A stretch of 64,000 nucleotides of DNA from Mangrovivirga halotolerans (GTDB taxonomy: Bacteria; Bacteroidota; Bacteroidia; Cytophagales; Cyclobacteriaceae), in NCBI RefSeq assembly GCF_026241165.1, contig NZ_JAPFQN010000002.1, forward strand, positions 186,001-250,000, written 5' to 3'. The notes beneath the pieces were generated by a model. That model ran no database searches, was not told the DNA's origin, and saw nothing but the letters and a program-made list of their open reading frames with translations. The translations under genes and the position numbers were made by a program. Every line of letters starts with the position of its first letter. Position 1 is the stretch's first letter. Below are positions 48,030-58,180 of the stretch, in pieces.

Positions 48030-48896
48030 TCAAGCATGGGCTTTTTTAGCTCCATCCCATTCTGAAATATTCATAAACTTAAGAGTTTCCTGCCTGAATT
48101 TTTCTGTGGCTTTATTAAATTCCCTGTAGCCAAAATCGAGACCGGCGATCGTTCTCAATGGCCGGGTGCCGTGTTCCATTTCAATAAGCTCATCGAATAT
48201 ATCAACCACAACCTGTGGATTTGTAGGGGCATCAATATCCTCAAACATCGATTTTACCTGTTCCTCAAATCCTTTTTCAAATTCTAAAACATGACTATAT
48301 GCTTTCGACATTTCTTCATCTTCTGGAAAAACCAGGTTTCCAAAAAAGTTAGTATCAAAAGGCCCGGGCTCTACTATTGCCACGTCAATTCCCAATGGGG
48401 CAAGCTCATAACGCATGGCTTCACTCATACCTTCTAGACCCCACTTACTGGCATGATAAACTCCAAATCCCGGAAAGGCTGCTCTTCCTGCTGTAGAGCT
48501 CACTTGTATGATTAAGCCTTTTTGTTGTTTCCTCATGATCGGTAATATTGCCTTTGCCATCCGGAAAGTTCCGACAATATTTAAATTCAATTGATCGAGA
48601 AACTCTTGCGATGTAAAAGCTTCTAATGGTCCTCCATAACCTAATCCTGCATTGTTAATCAATACATCTAGCTCTTTGATCATTGAAACACCATTTTTAA
48701 CACTATTATCATCAGTTACATCAATCTCTATGACATCAATATTATCTGAATATTTACCCAGCTCTTTAGCTGGTTTCGAATTTTTGCCCTCCACATTTCG
48801 CATGGTAGCAAAAACATGATGACCTTTATCGGCAAAATACCTGGCAGCAGAATTACCGAAACCAGAACTACATCCGGTGATTAATATGTTTTTCAT
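48030..48896 (-). CDS. Short-chain dehydrogenase/reductase
   Basis: 288 residues, classical SDR fold. Cofactor motif TGCSSGFGNSAA, NNAGLGYGG, and catalytic Ser in VSSTAGRAA with YHASKWGLEG giving the Tyr/Lys pair. The first lysine/arginine-like positions suggest NADP(H), but this is weak. The substrate is not predictable from context. It stands alone on its strand. Confidence 0.92.
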   Translation of the reverse strand: MKNILITGCSSGFGNSAARYFADKGHHVFATMRNVEGKNSKPAKELGKYSDNIDVIEIDVTDDNSVKNGVSMIKELDVLINNAGLGYGGPLEAFTSQEFLDQLNLNIVGTFRMAKAILPIMRKQQKGLIIQVSSTAGRAAFPGFGVYHASKWGLEGMSEAMRYELAPLGIDVAIVEPGPFDTNFFGNLVFPEDEEMSKAYSHVLEFEKGFEEQVKSMFEDIDAPTNPQVVVDIFDELIEMEHGTRPLRTIAGLDFGYREFNKATEKFRQETLKFMNISEWDGAKKAHA

Positions 48897-48978
48897 AATT
48901 TTAATTGGTTAACCTGAAATTAGTTTGACAGTAAATGGGTAAGAATACAGGATTTGCTATACTATAATATACGCCAAT

Positions 48979-50274
48979 TTATTCTGACTGGGTATCAAAC
49001 AGGTCAAAAGATATTGTTTTAAACAGATTAATATCTGGCCATATAAATATTAAAACTACTCCTAACCCAATAATTATAAGAAATACGGGAATAACGATTT
49101 TGCTGACTCTCTTACTAGCCATAGAAATAGTCATGCCTCCCTTAAATATCAGATTAGACAATCCGCCGACCATAATGTACTTCCATCCCTGGGTTGGGTC
49201 AATTGTCCCCTTTTGCATTGTATTTGTCATGGAAAGTGTAATGGCATCAACATCGGTTAAACCACTGAGTATCGAAACAATATAGAGACCACTATTACCC
49301 AGTTTATCTTTCGCAAAAGCTATGAGAAATATAATTATGCCATAAAGAATAGCGAATATAAGAGCAGTCTTAAACTGTGCGGGATTATCAGGTTCCGGCA
49401 CTTTTTCTTCCTGTGCTTTGTCACTCTTTATAAAAATAATTACGGAAAGAACACAAAAAACAATCGCAACTATCAAAAGAGGCGGAATCACTGTTCCGGT
49501 AAACTGAGGCCCGACAGCAATGACCTCGATAATAATACGGATAAATGAAACAGCCGAGGCTGCGATAATAATAAATGCAATGCTCTTAGTAGAAGATTGA
49601 ACCTGCCCCGAAAGCTTGGAATAAGTAGCTGTTGTGGCGGTACTTGATATCATTCCTCCCAAAATCCCGGTCACCCCGGTTCCGGTTCTTTTACCCAGCC
49701 ATTTATACACAAAATACCCAACTACACTTAGACCCACGATCAATACAACCATTAGCCATATCTCCCGAGGGTTAATAACTTTATAAGGACCATAATTCTT
49801 ATCGGGCAAAATAGGAAGTACAATCAATGATACAGCGGCAAACACCATGATCGCTTCAATATCTTTTTCTCCCAGCTTCGGAATAGTCCGGGTAAAAAAC
49901 CCTTTTAAATATAATAACAGCGCTACTGCTGCTCCAACAACCACACCTATGGTAATATTTCCTACTGCCAGATAAAACCCAATAGAGTACATTAATAAGG
50001 CAGCAATCTCTGTGGTCTGACCGATATCAGGTTTTTCTTCTTCTCTTTTCAGAAAATTTGCCATACCAATCAAAAAAGATAAAGCAATTATTCCGGCAGC
50101 GACAAACCAAATTTCACCAAACTTGTTGCTGATCAATCCTGTCAGTGCCCCAAATAAGGTGATTAAACTAAAGGTGCGGATCCCGGCAATTCTTACCTTC
50201 CCCCGCTCGCGCTGCAAGCCAACGAGGAGCCCCAATCCCAGGGCAACAGCTAATATGGTCAGGTCTTCTTTCAC
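48979..50274 (-). CDS. MgtC/SapB-family membrane protein with DUF4010 domain
   Basis: 431 residues and about 12 membrane helices. The N-terminal half has the MgtC/SapB start LGLGLLVGLQRERGKVRIAGIR (residues about 14-34), and the C-terminal half is the DUF4010 domain with GLTDVDAITLSMTN. The start is GTG. MgtC relatives affect survival at low Mg or in acid, but this two-domain form has no established function. About 80 bases separate it from the SDR gene. Confidence 0.88.
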   Translation of the reverse strand: MKEDLTILAVALGLGLLVGLQRERGKVRIAGIRTFSLITLFGALTGLISNKFGEIWFVAAGIIALSFLIGMANFLKREEEKPDIGQTTEIAALLMYSIGFYLAVGNITIGVVVGAAVALLLYLKGFFTRTIPKLGEKDIEAIMVFAAVSLIVLPILPDKNYGPYKVINPREIWLMVVLIVGLSVVGYFVYKWLGKRTGTGVTGILGGMISSTATTATYSKLSGQVQSSTKSIAFIIIAASAVSFIRIIIEVIAVGPQFTGTVIPPLLIVAIVFCVLSVIIFIKSDKAQEEKVPEPDNPAQFKTALIFAILYGIIIFLIAFAKDKLGNSGLYIVSILSGLTDVDAITLSMTNTMQKGTIDPTQGWKYIMVGGLSNLIFKGGMTISMASKRVSKIVIPVFLIIIGLGVVLIFIWPDINLFKTISFDLFDTQSE

Positions 50275-50427
50275 TATTCTAAAAGTTAATAAAAATTAAG
50301 GAGATCAAGCCAAGGATATAATATTCAATCTTAAATTCTTTGATCATATTTACAGTTGAAAGGTTCAGATGTCAAACCATTTTGATTCAGAAGACACGGA
50401 TCTAAGATCCTGTTTTATTAAAGCTAC

Positions 50428-50489
50428 TGATGATAAATGTCAGCATCTAGATTCGAAAAACGCTTCGCTAACATCTCGAACAGCAACAG
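50428..50489. repeat. Dispersed palindromic repeat, copy A
   Basis: A 62-base block from TGATGATAAATG to GAACAGCAACAG with an inner TTCGA...CTCGAA inverted pair. It is related along its whole length, with one indel, to 57807-57869, 7 kb away. Confidence 0.6.
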
Positions 50490-50505
50490 ATTACCAAAAT
50501 TATAA

Positions 50506-51366
50506 TTATGCTTTGGACAGACCGTTTTTTCTCCTTTTTCTATATCTTTTAAAAAGAATAAAGGAGATAATTAGTATAATCCAGAAGGGCCAAAATCTGA
50601 ATACGCCAACAACAAATGATAAAAAGATACTCCATCCATTATCAAAAGACCCCAGAAGTTTTTCTCCAAATCCAGTATTTTTCTCCGGTATATGATTATA
50701 AGAAAGCTCCTCAACCATTAGGAGAGTAATTGAACTAAATGAAATCTGTTTGCTTAAATATTTGAATTTACCCTCCAGAGTCTCAATCTCTGATCTAACT
50801 TCAGTAAGCTTGGATTCGATCTCAAGAATATCAGAAACTTTTGAAGCATTTTTTAAAATTTGCAGGTATCGCTCTTCAAGGGCTTTTTGATTTTTGATCC
50901 TCGTTTTCAAATCATAATATTGCTCTGTGACGTCTTCAATATTTGATTGCTTTCTGATTAAACGATCTGCCCCTTTCACCATTGAATTAAAAAGTGTATC
51001 GTAATTTTCAGATGGTACCCGGATTTTAATTGTATAAGAAATTTCCTGATCAGATCTATATTGATCTTCAGATTCAATATAGGCACTTGTGTTCTTAAGG
51101 AGAATTTTTAATTCATTATAATCTTCACTAACATCGTTCGACTCGATCTCTATTTGACCGGTTTTTATAATTTTTCTTTTAATTGATCCATCCGAATATA
51201 TTTTGGGTGGAGGTGGTGGAGGTATTGAGGTAGCTGGAATCGATAAAGCATAATCATTAGCACTTTCATACTCTTTATATTCACTATAATTATATCCTTC
51301 ATCCTTATTACATCCTGTGATTGCAAACACTAACAATACCAGGGATATTAAAATATGTCTTACCAT
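50506..51366 (-). CDS. DUF4349 lipoprotein
   Basis: 286 residues. Signal peptide with lipobox ITGC (Cys 19), then a DUF4349 region (IKRKIIKTGQIEIESNDVSEDY), a coiled coil (about 150-210, IKNQKALEERYLQILKNA and ETLEGKFKYLSKQIS), and a C-terminal membrane helix with a basic tail (about 255-285). The function is unknown. A perfect 18-base palindrome with an extra half-site lies in the upstream region shared with the A2M gene. Confidence 0.85.
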   Translation of the reverse strand: MVRHILISLVLLVFAITGCNKDEGYNYSEYKEYESANDYALSIPATSIPPPPPPKIYSDGSIKRKIIKTGQIEIESNDVSEDYNELKILLKNTSAYIESEDQYRSDQEISYTIKIRVPSENYDTLFNSMVKGADRLIRKQSNIEDVTEQYYDLKTRIKNQKALEERYLQILKNASKVSDILEIESKLTEVRSEIETLEGKFKYLSKQISFSSITLLMVEELSYNHIPEKNTGFGEKLLGSFDNGWSIFLSFVVGVFRFWPFWIILIISFILFKRYRKRRKNGLSKA

Positions 51367-51370
51367 AATG

Positions 51371-51425
51371 ATTTAGTTAATTAAAAAATAAACAATGTTT
51401 TATTAAATAACTAAATATTTAGTTA
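51371..51425. promoter_or_regulatory. Perfect 18-base palindrome with extra half-site
   Basis: TAACTAAAT followed by ATTTAGTTA at 51408-51425, an exact inverted repeat. The half-site ATTTAGTTA is repeated at 51371-51379. It lies 40-60 bases upstream of the DUF4349 start and about 160 bases from the A2M start, and looks like a dimeric-regulator operator. Confidence 0.5.
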
Positions 51426-51585
51426 TAAAAGCAAGTAATTAGTACGAGTTTATTTTTAATAGCCCTTATTAAACGGCCAAATGCGATGCTTGAACCAGGG
51501 TATCAAAGTATGATTTAATTTATTTCACATACAAAGCATTTTAATTAGCTTTAAGCCTCTTTAAAATATTTTTTTAAACTTTTTT

Positions 51586-54500
51586 ATGGAATCTTATCAA
51601 CTGCTGCATCCTGAAAGAAAAAATCTGAGTATGCAAAAAATCTATCCTAAACCTCTATTTCTATTTTTTACATTTCTGTTTTTATGCTTAAATGGTCTTT
51701 CCGCTCAGGAACTGCTTGAAAGTCGGAGAACCAGTCCATTCACCTATATTTATGAAATCACTGATCAGGAAGCCAAACTTATTTATACCACCCAAATAGT
51801 AAAGCTCGATTCAACCTTTTTTCATACAAAAATAGATTCTTTTCCAACCGAAAAGACCTATTCAAAAACTCTTCCTCCCGGACATTATTTAAAAACTTTT
51901 TCTTACGGTGGGGAACAAAAAATCGAAATGGCCAGTGTAAGAGACTTTAATATTTACTCATTAAATAATACCACTGACCTTGATATTCAGATCTATGACC
52001 TGGAAGGAAATATTATTGATGATGCTGAAGTCAGGGTTAATGAAAAGGAACTAAAATACTCAAGGGAAACACATTCTTTTACTGATAAAAAATCCAACGA
52101 ACATGGCATTGTATCGGTTACTCACGATGGGATTACCTCTTACTATAAACTTGATCGCCAAATGGCTAATTCAGGTTTAAGCCGGGCTTACAGAAAAACG
52201 TTCTATGGCACTCCGCTAAAATATATCTGGCAACCAATAAATTTTATTCTGGACATACCATTAGATGGATTTCGTTCAATTAAATATGGCTGGCCACAGG
52301 GAACCATATATTCTATCAAACGATTTTTCGTCAATGCTTACGAAAAAACCGCCTGTATCTTCGATCCATATTATTGTGAATTCAATGATAAATATACTGG
52401 TTATATGGCTTTTAATAAGCCAATGTACAAACCCGGTGATACTGTGAAAGTCAAAGCCTTTATTGTCGATAAAAATGGGAAACCATTAAAAAAGGATGTT
52501 CGTGTAAAAATGACTACGGACAAAAACCGTGAATTAATGCATTTAACGCCCTATCGTAACGGTGGATACTCTTTTCAGTTTCATCTACATGACTCCCTGA
52601 AAATGAAACTTGACAGGTATTACACAGTTTCTTTAACTGATGGAAATTGGAACACATATTATTCTGGTGGATTTAAATATGAGGAATATGAGTTAAAAAG
52701 TATTGACCTTACCTTAAGGTCAGACAAGAATGAGCATTACAACAGTGATACACTCACTATTTTTGCTCGTGGTTTTGATGAAAACGACTTAAATATTTTT
52801 GATGGCAGATTAGAAATCACAGCAATCACAAAAAACACAACTGATTTTTTCTCTGAAAACCTGTTTGTTCCGGATACTCTTTTTCAACAAAACATCCCGT
52901 TAAAGCAAACCGGTGAAACTGAAATAAATATTCCTTCAACCTACTTCCCTAAAGCGAACATTGAATATGAGGTTCAGGTCAGGTTATTGACATCTGACAA
53001 TGAAACTATTATTGAAGAAGAGTCATTTAAATATTTTCATTCGAGAAATCACTTTACCCTCTCTCTCTCAGATGATTCATTGACTTTCAGATATTATGAG
53101 GATCTAAATCAAAAGGAAATTATGGCTTCCATATACTCTGAAGATCATTTTGGGAACCAAAAGCTTATCGATTCTACATCCTTACCTGTTTCATTGCCCA
53201 TATCACCCTATATTGAACGGTATATTCTGAAATCTAAAGATAAAACTCAGTTTTTTAGCATGAATGTAGAAGATTCCGGATTAAAGGTTTATTCTTCGCG
53301 GGATTCCGATTCGATTTACATTGATGTTCAAAACCCAAAAAATATTCCGTTCACATACCATATTTATAAAAGAAATACAGAGAAAAAATCAGGGTACTCC
53401 GAAAAACTGAAGTTTTCAGACAGAACTCATACTAAAAACGAATATTTTCTTTCACTGCAATATTTGTGGGCCGGTAGAATGGTCAACGAGGATTATTCAA
53501 TTCCCTTAACAGAAAATGAATTAACAATTACAGTCGATGGACCTTCATTGGTTTATCCGGGTCAAAAAGCTGAAATCACAGTTTCAGTAACCGATGTTGA
53601 TGGTGATCCGGTACAGGGGGTAGATCTTACGGCCTATTCTATTACCAGCAAGTTCAAAGATAACGGTCCGGACGTACCTTCTTTTGAAAAACAGCGCAAG
53701 GGAAAAGAACTGATCAATAAATTCACTGTTAGAAATGATATTGCTCCGGGATACCTGGATAAAAAACTAGACTACGATACATGGAAAACTCTTGCCGGTC
53801 TTGATAGCATCGAGTACTACAAGTTTTTATATCCTGGTGAAGACATGTATCGAACTGATTTCTACATGAAAGATTCATTGACACAATTTGCTCCTTATGT
53901 GATCAATGAGGGTCAGGTTGAACCCATTCAAGTAATATATGTTGATAATACACCGATATATTTTGCATGGAATACCATCCCGGCTCCTTATTCATTCAAA
54001 ATTTCATCAGGCTTTCATAAGATCACTTTAAGAACAGCGACCAATGAGATCACATTGCAACACGTGGCCTTCATGCCCGGTAAAAAATTGATCTTTTCCC
54101 TAGACAAGAATCAATTCAACAATGAAAATGTGACCATTGAAGAAACAAAACCTTTCCTAAGTGAAAATGAAAAGCGATTTCTCTACCCCTACATTTTAAG
54201 TTATAAAAACACTTTTCATGATAAGTTCACTTTTATAACCGATCAAGATCAAATTTACTTGTTAAATATGCCTGGAAAACGGACTGATTATAATAATTAT
54301 AGCGGACCGGTATCCGGATCTTTAAAACTAACCAGTCTCGAAAATTTTGAAACCCGATTCTTCTACGAACGAAATTTTAACTATGAGTTTAAGGATGGAC
54401 TGATAAAAATGAGGGAGTGGAATGAGGGACCAAATTACCCGAATATTTTAAAATTTAGTCCTTCGCAAAGATTCGATCATTCGATTATTAATGAAGACTC

Positions 54501-57500
54501 AGTAATAAAATGGAAAGAACAGTATAAAGAACAATTAAAACTGAGTAATCGAAAATACAATAATCCAGTTAAAACCTTTGATGGATACGGAAGACTCAAA
54601 ACCGAGATAGCAAATAGTGCACGGAGAGAAAGAGATGTTTTAAATGTATTACTGTTCAAATCAGAGGATGCTGATTTTGTTCGCATTTATCCGGGTAACT
54701 CCAATTTTTTCCACCAACTGGATTCAGGATACTACAAGCTGGTTCATTTTTATACCGGTTCATATTATCGGGAGTTTGATTCGTTAAAAGTAACTGTCAA
54801 TGGATTAAACTACGCCAGACTGGACTACTCAAAAGAGGTGAAAAAAGATAGCTTCAGCGTAAAAGTGAATAAATTGATAGAAACTGCAATCTATAACAGA
54901 GGGGGTTTTTACGATAAAAATGATCCGGTTAGAAAGGAGATCACAAACACTTTCCTGAAAGAAAAGACCTACACAGGATCAGGAACGAGAATTAGTGGAA
55001 TTGTAAAAGATAAATCCGGAGAAGGAATTCCTGGTGTAAATGTAGTAGTTAAAGGAACAAACCAGGGAACAGTCACCGACATACAAGGTCAGTTCAATTT
55101 AACCATTCCTTCCGGATTTGGAATGGTCGTTGTATCCTCTGTAGGGTATGCGACACAAGAGATTCCTGTGGATAACTCATTTTTAGATGTTGAGTTGCAG
55201 GAAGATGTGAGTCAACTACAGGAAGTAGTTGTAACAGCGTATGCTGTTGAGAGAAATAAAAAATCGTTAGGCTATAGTGTAACTACTCTCCAGGGTAAAG
55301 TAGCCGGTGTCAATTTGCTGGCTGCTGCAAGTCGGCCGGGGAGTTCTGATTCCCTCGTTATCCGTGGTAATAGCAGCTTATCAGGCAGTGATAAACCGCT
55401 GATAGTAATTGATGGGGTAATTTTTAATGGTGACCTGACCAAAATCGATAAAGATAAAATCGGTGAAGTCAACATTTTAAAATCTGAAGCTGCCACTGCG
55501 CTTTATGGTGCCAGAGCCGCCAATGGAGTGATGATCATTACGACCAAAGGCTTTTCCGGTAACCCGGCACCGGGCTTGAAAAATAGCGGGGCCGAATTTG
55601 ATAATGGTTTCCTTGAATCATCACTTCAAAGTAGTTCGATCAGGAGTAATTTCTCCGATTATGCATTTTGGCAGCCTGAACTTCATACAGACAAAAATGG
55701 TAAAGCTACCTTTGAAATCACCTTTCCGGATGATGTCACCAAATGGAATACCGTCTATCTCGCAATGAACTCAAAAAGGCAATCTGGAAAAACAACCGGC
55801 CAGATAAAATCTTACAAACCAGTGATGGCCCAGCTTTCATTACCCCGGTTTTTAGTCGAAGGGGATGAGGCTATAGCGATAGGTAAGGCTAAAAACTATA
55901 CTGTTGATACCCTGCAGATTCAAACACGGTTTGAGTTAAACGATGAAGAAATATTCAATAAAAATGCACAATTGATAAACGCTAATATCGATTCGTTGCG
56001 TCTTATTGGTAAAGGAGATTCACTCAAAGCAAAGTATTACCTGGAAAAAGAAGACGGATATTTCGATGGTGAAGAAAGAAAAATCAGAGTCTATAAAAAA
56101 GGAATAGAAGAGACAGAAGGTAATTTCTATGCACTGAGAAATGATACCTCCATCACATTATCTTTTGATCCGGATAAGGGACCTGTAAAAATTCATGCCC
56201 GGGCAGATCTTTTGGAAGTGTTTGAAGACGAAGCGATCGGAGTGTCAAATTACCGATACTTATGTAATGAACAAATCGCCTCAAAAATCAAAAGTTTACT
56301 GGCTCTTAAAAAGATCAATGATTACCAGGAAAAGGAATTTAAATATGATAGTAAGATCAACAAGCTGGTAAAGAAGCTAATGAACAATCAAAAGGCCAGC
56401 GGCTTTTGGGGGTGGTGGAAAAATTCTCCTGAAACCATTTGGATCAGTATGCATGTTATCGAGGCTCTACATCAAGCACAAGAAGAAGGTTATAATGTAG
56501 AGCTGGACCCGGCAAAGCTTTCCCAAACACTTATATGGAAATTAAAGGGCGAAAATACAGCATTTTCTCAAAAGATCAGGATACTAAAAACACTAACAGA
56601 CATCGATACTGTGGCTAACTACAAAGATCTTATCAATGAGCTGGATATGCCTGAAAAATACAGCATGGGTTTAATGCTTGACTTGATGCTATTAAAACAA
56701 AAAGCTGGGATAGTGATCAATATGGATACACTAAACAGCTTTAAAAAAGAAACCATTTTCGGAAACATCTATTTTACGGATCGCAAAGATTACTTCAGAT
56801 CTATCTATGATAATGATATTCAAAACACCCTGAAAGCATACCAGATTTACTCCAATGACACCATTGATGAAAATAAAGAAACATTGCAAAAGATCACGGG
56901 ATATGTTCTTGAAAAGCGTAAAAACAGGTATTGGACAAATACCTTTGAATCTTCCAGGATAATAGAAACTATCGTCCCAACCTTGTTGGATAACAAAGAG
57001 GAATCTGCAAAGCCCGAGTTAACCTTCCGTGGCGGACTGGATAGCCTGGTTACTACTTTTCCATTCAATACTGAATTAGAAGTTACTGAGCCGATCAATG
57101 TATCAAAAACCGGTGACTTCCCGGTATATCTCAGTGGGTACCAGAATTACTGGAATGACGAACCTGAGAAAAAAGGTTTAGATTTTGAAGTGACTTCAAC
57201 ATTTAAAGATAACTCAACAAACATCCTTGAAGCAGGGAAAGAAACCACTTTAAAAGTGACGATCACTGTAAAAAAAGCAAGTGAATATGTCATGATCAAC
57301 ATACCGATACCTGCGGGATGCTCGTATGTAGAAAAGAAACAGAACCACCCTTTTGCGGTTCATACAGAATATTTCAAAAATGAGGCGACAATATTTTGCC
57401 AGCGCCTTCCGGAGGGAACCTTTACCTATGAGATCAAATTGACACCAAGGTTTTCTGGATCATACAGTCTGAACCCGGCAAAGATCGAGCTGATGTATTT

Positions 57501-57549
57501 TCCGACTTTCAATGCTAATGAAAAACTTAAAAGTATTGTAATAGAATAA
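51586..57549 (+). CDS. Alpha-2-macroglobulin-family protein with inserted SusC-like CarboxypepD_reg and TonB plug segment
   Basis: 1987 residues. Signal peptide best begins at Met16 (FLFFTFLFLCLNGLSAQ); the upstream ATG is kept as the outer start. An MG2-like domain begins near residue 270 (FNKPMYKPGDTVKVKAFIVD). At about 1130-1325 comes a segment not normal for A2M: ISGIVKDKSGEGIPGVNVVV (CarboxypepD_reg), QEVVVTAYAV, then a plug-domain-like VIRGNSSLSG, LIVIDGV, LYGARAANGVMIITTKG. The A2M domain resumes at about 1362 (FWQPELHTDKNGKATFEITFPDD) and a thioester-type CNEQ motif lies at C1560-Q1563 (YRYLCNEQIAS). No TonB barrel follows. Bacterial A2Ms trap proteases or guard the envelope; the inserted part suggests an added binding role. 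It has its own long transcript with no clear operon partner. Confidence 0.88.
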   Translation: MESYQLLHPERKNLSMQKIYPKPLFLFFTFLFLCLNGLSAQELLESRRTSPFTYIYEITDQEAKLIYTTQIVKLDSTFFHTKIDSFPTEKTYSKTLPPGHYLKTFSYGGEQKIEMASVRDFNIYSLNNTTDLDIQIYDLEGNIIDDAEVRVNEKELKYSRETHSFTDKKSNEHGIVSVTHDGITSYYKLDRQMANSGLSRAYRKTFYGTPLKYIWQPINFILDIPLDGFRSIKYGWPQGTIYSIKRFFVNAYEKTACIFDPYYCEFNDKYTGYMAFNKPMYKPGDTVKVKAFIVDKNGKPLKKDVRVKMTTDKNRELMHLTPYRNGGYSFQFHLHDSLKMKLDRYYTVSLTDGNWNTYYSGGFKYEEYELKSIDLTLRSDKNEHYNSDTLTIFARGFDENDLNIFDGRLEITAITKNTTDFFSENLFVPDTLFQQNIPLKQTGETEINIPSTYFPKANIEYEVQVRLLTSDNETIIEEESFKYFHSRNHFTLSLSDDSLTFRYYEDLNQKEIMASIYSEDHFGNQKLIDSTSLPVSLPISPYIERYILKSKDKTQFFSMNVEDSGLKVYSSRDSDSIYIDVQNPKNIPFTYHIYKRNTEKKSGYSEKLKFSDRTHTKNEYFLSLQYLWAGRMVNEDYSIPLTENELTITVDGPSLVYPGQKAEITVSVTDVDGDPVQGVDLTAYSITSKFKDNGPDVPSFEKQRKGKELINKFTVRNDIAPGYLDKKLDYDTWKTLAGLDSIEYYKFLYPGEDMYRTDFYMKDSLTQFAPYVINEGQVEPIQVIYVDNTPIYFAWNTIPAPYSFKISSGFHKITLRTATNEITLQHVAFMPGKKLIFSLDKNQFNNENVTIEETKPFLSENEKRFLYPYILSYKNTFHDKFTFITDQDQIYLLNMPGKRTDYNNYSGPVSGSLKLTSLENFETRFFYERNFNYEFKDGLIKMREWNEGPNYPNILKFSPSQRFDHSIINEDSVIKWKEQYKEQLKLSNRKYNNPVKTFDGYGRLKTEIANSARRERDVLNVLLFKSEDADFVRIYPGNSNFFHQLDSGYYKLVHFYTGSYYREFDSLKVTVNGLNYARLDYSKEVKKDSFSVKVNKLIETAIYNRGGFYDKNDPVRKEITNTFLKEKTYTGSGTRISGIVKDKSGEGIPGVNVVVKGTNQGTVTDIQGQFNLTIPSGFGMVVVSSVGYATQEIPVDNSFLDVELQEDVSQLQEVVVTAYAVERNKKSLGYSVTTLQGKVAGVNLLAAASRPGSSDSLVIRGNSSLSGSDKPLIVIDGVIFNGDLTKIDKDKIGEVNILKSEAATALYGARAANGVMIITTKGFSGNPAPGLKNSGAEFDNGFLESSLQSSSIRSNFSDYAFWQPELHTDKNGKATFEITFPDDVTKWNTVYLAMNSKRQSGKTTGQIKSYKPVMAQLSLPRFLVEGDEAIAIGKAKNYTVDTLQIQTRFELNDEEIFNKNAQLINANIDSLRLIGKGDSLKAKYYLEKEDGYFDGEERKIRVYKKGIEETEGNFYALRNDTSITLSFDPDKGPVKIHARADLLEVFEDEAIGVSNYRYLCNEQIASKIKSLLALKKINDYQEKEFKYDSKINKLVKKLMNNQKASGFWGWWKNSPETIWISMHVIEALHQAQEEGYNVELDPAKLSQTLIWKLKGENTAFSQKIRILKTLTDIDTVANYKDLINELDMPEKYSMGLMLDLMLLKQKAGIVINMDTLNSFKKETIFGNIYFTDRKDYFRSIYDNDIQNTLKAYQIYSNDTIDENKETLQKITGYVLEKRKNRYWTNTFESSRIIETIVPTLLDNKEESAKPELTFRGGLDSLVTTFPFNTELEVTEPINVSKTGDFPVYLSGYQNYWNDEPEKKGLDFEVTSTFKDNSTNILEAGKETTLKVTITVKKASEYVMINIPIPAGCSYVEKKQNHPFAVHTEYFKNEATIFCQRLPEGTFTYEIKLTPRFSGSYSLNPAKIELMYFPTFNANEKLKSIVIE

Positions 57550-58180
57550 TTTTTTACGAACGCGTTACGCTATCGCTAAACGCGCTCGATCTAGTTTTTA
57601 TATATGAGATGCAATAAACTTAGGTGACGAGAAATTTGAGGTTTCTGTTTAAAAAAGCAACTGTTCGATATGGTCCGCAAGCCATGTCGAACCGGGAATG
57701 AACTGGATTTGAATCCGGGTTATTAAATTGAATAATATAATTGCCCTGGTTCGTGTCCCCACGAACCAGTTGATACGGACCTAATATCCTTTTTTATTCT
57801 CTGTCCTGACGATAAATATCAGCATCTTCGATTACAGATGCGCTGTGCTAACATCACGAACAGTATCAGTTCTCTATGTCTTTGCAGTGTGTATGTATAA
57901 TAATCGAGTCAAGCATACTAATAACTAAATAACTATTATCCCGATAACGTTCCTTTTGCGAACGCGTTACGCTATCGCTAAACGCGCTCGATCAAAGCTG
58001 AAAAGCGAATCAGTAAGGAGAAATTTGTATGTGGGAAAGTAATTATATAGATTTTCAGGTTAAAGTTTACAAGTTATTCACTACTGTATAATTCGAAAAT
58101 CCTATTTCCCCGCTATTTGGAGTGTTCCGCAGGACAACTTCAAACTTTTCATGAAATGCAGAGTCTGTGACTCGGTCATT
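57550..58180. repeat. Cluster of REP-like palindromes
   Basis: No gene. Hairpins seen: 57558-57587 and 57960-57989 (identical CGCGTT/AACGCG stem around loop ACGCTATCGCTA), 57663-57692 (11-base stem with one G-T pair, loop TCCGCAAG), and 57746-57769 (perfect 10-base CTGGTTCGTG/CACGAACCAG with TCCC loop). 57807-57869 is copy B of the repeat at 50428. Several share GTTCG/CGAAC tips. 57990-58038 resembles the right half of the GIY-YIG-associated repeat. Confidence 0.7.

Noticed and set aside
50369-50695. Rightward 108-codon open frame
   Set aside because: It covers the dispersed repeat and runs antisense into the DUF4349 coding region, with no recognisable protein features.
57700-57770. tRNA-like TGGATTTGAATCC arm
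   Set aside because: No matching acceptor, D or anticodon stems around it. It belongs to the palindrome cluster.
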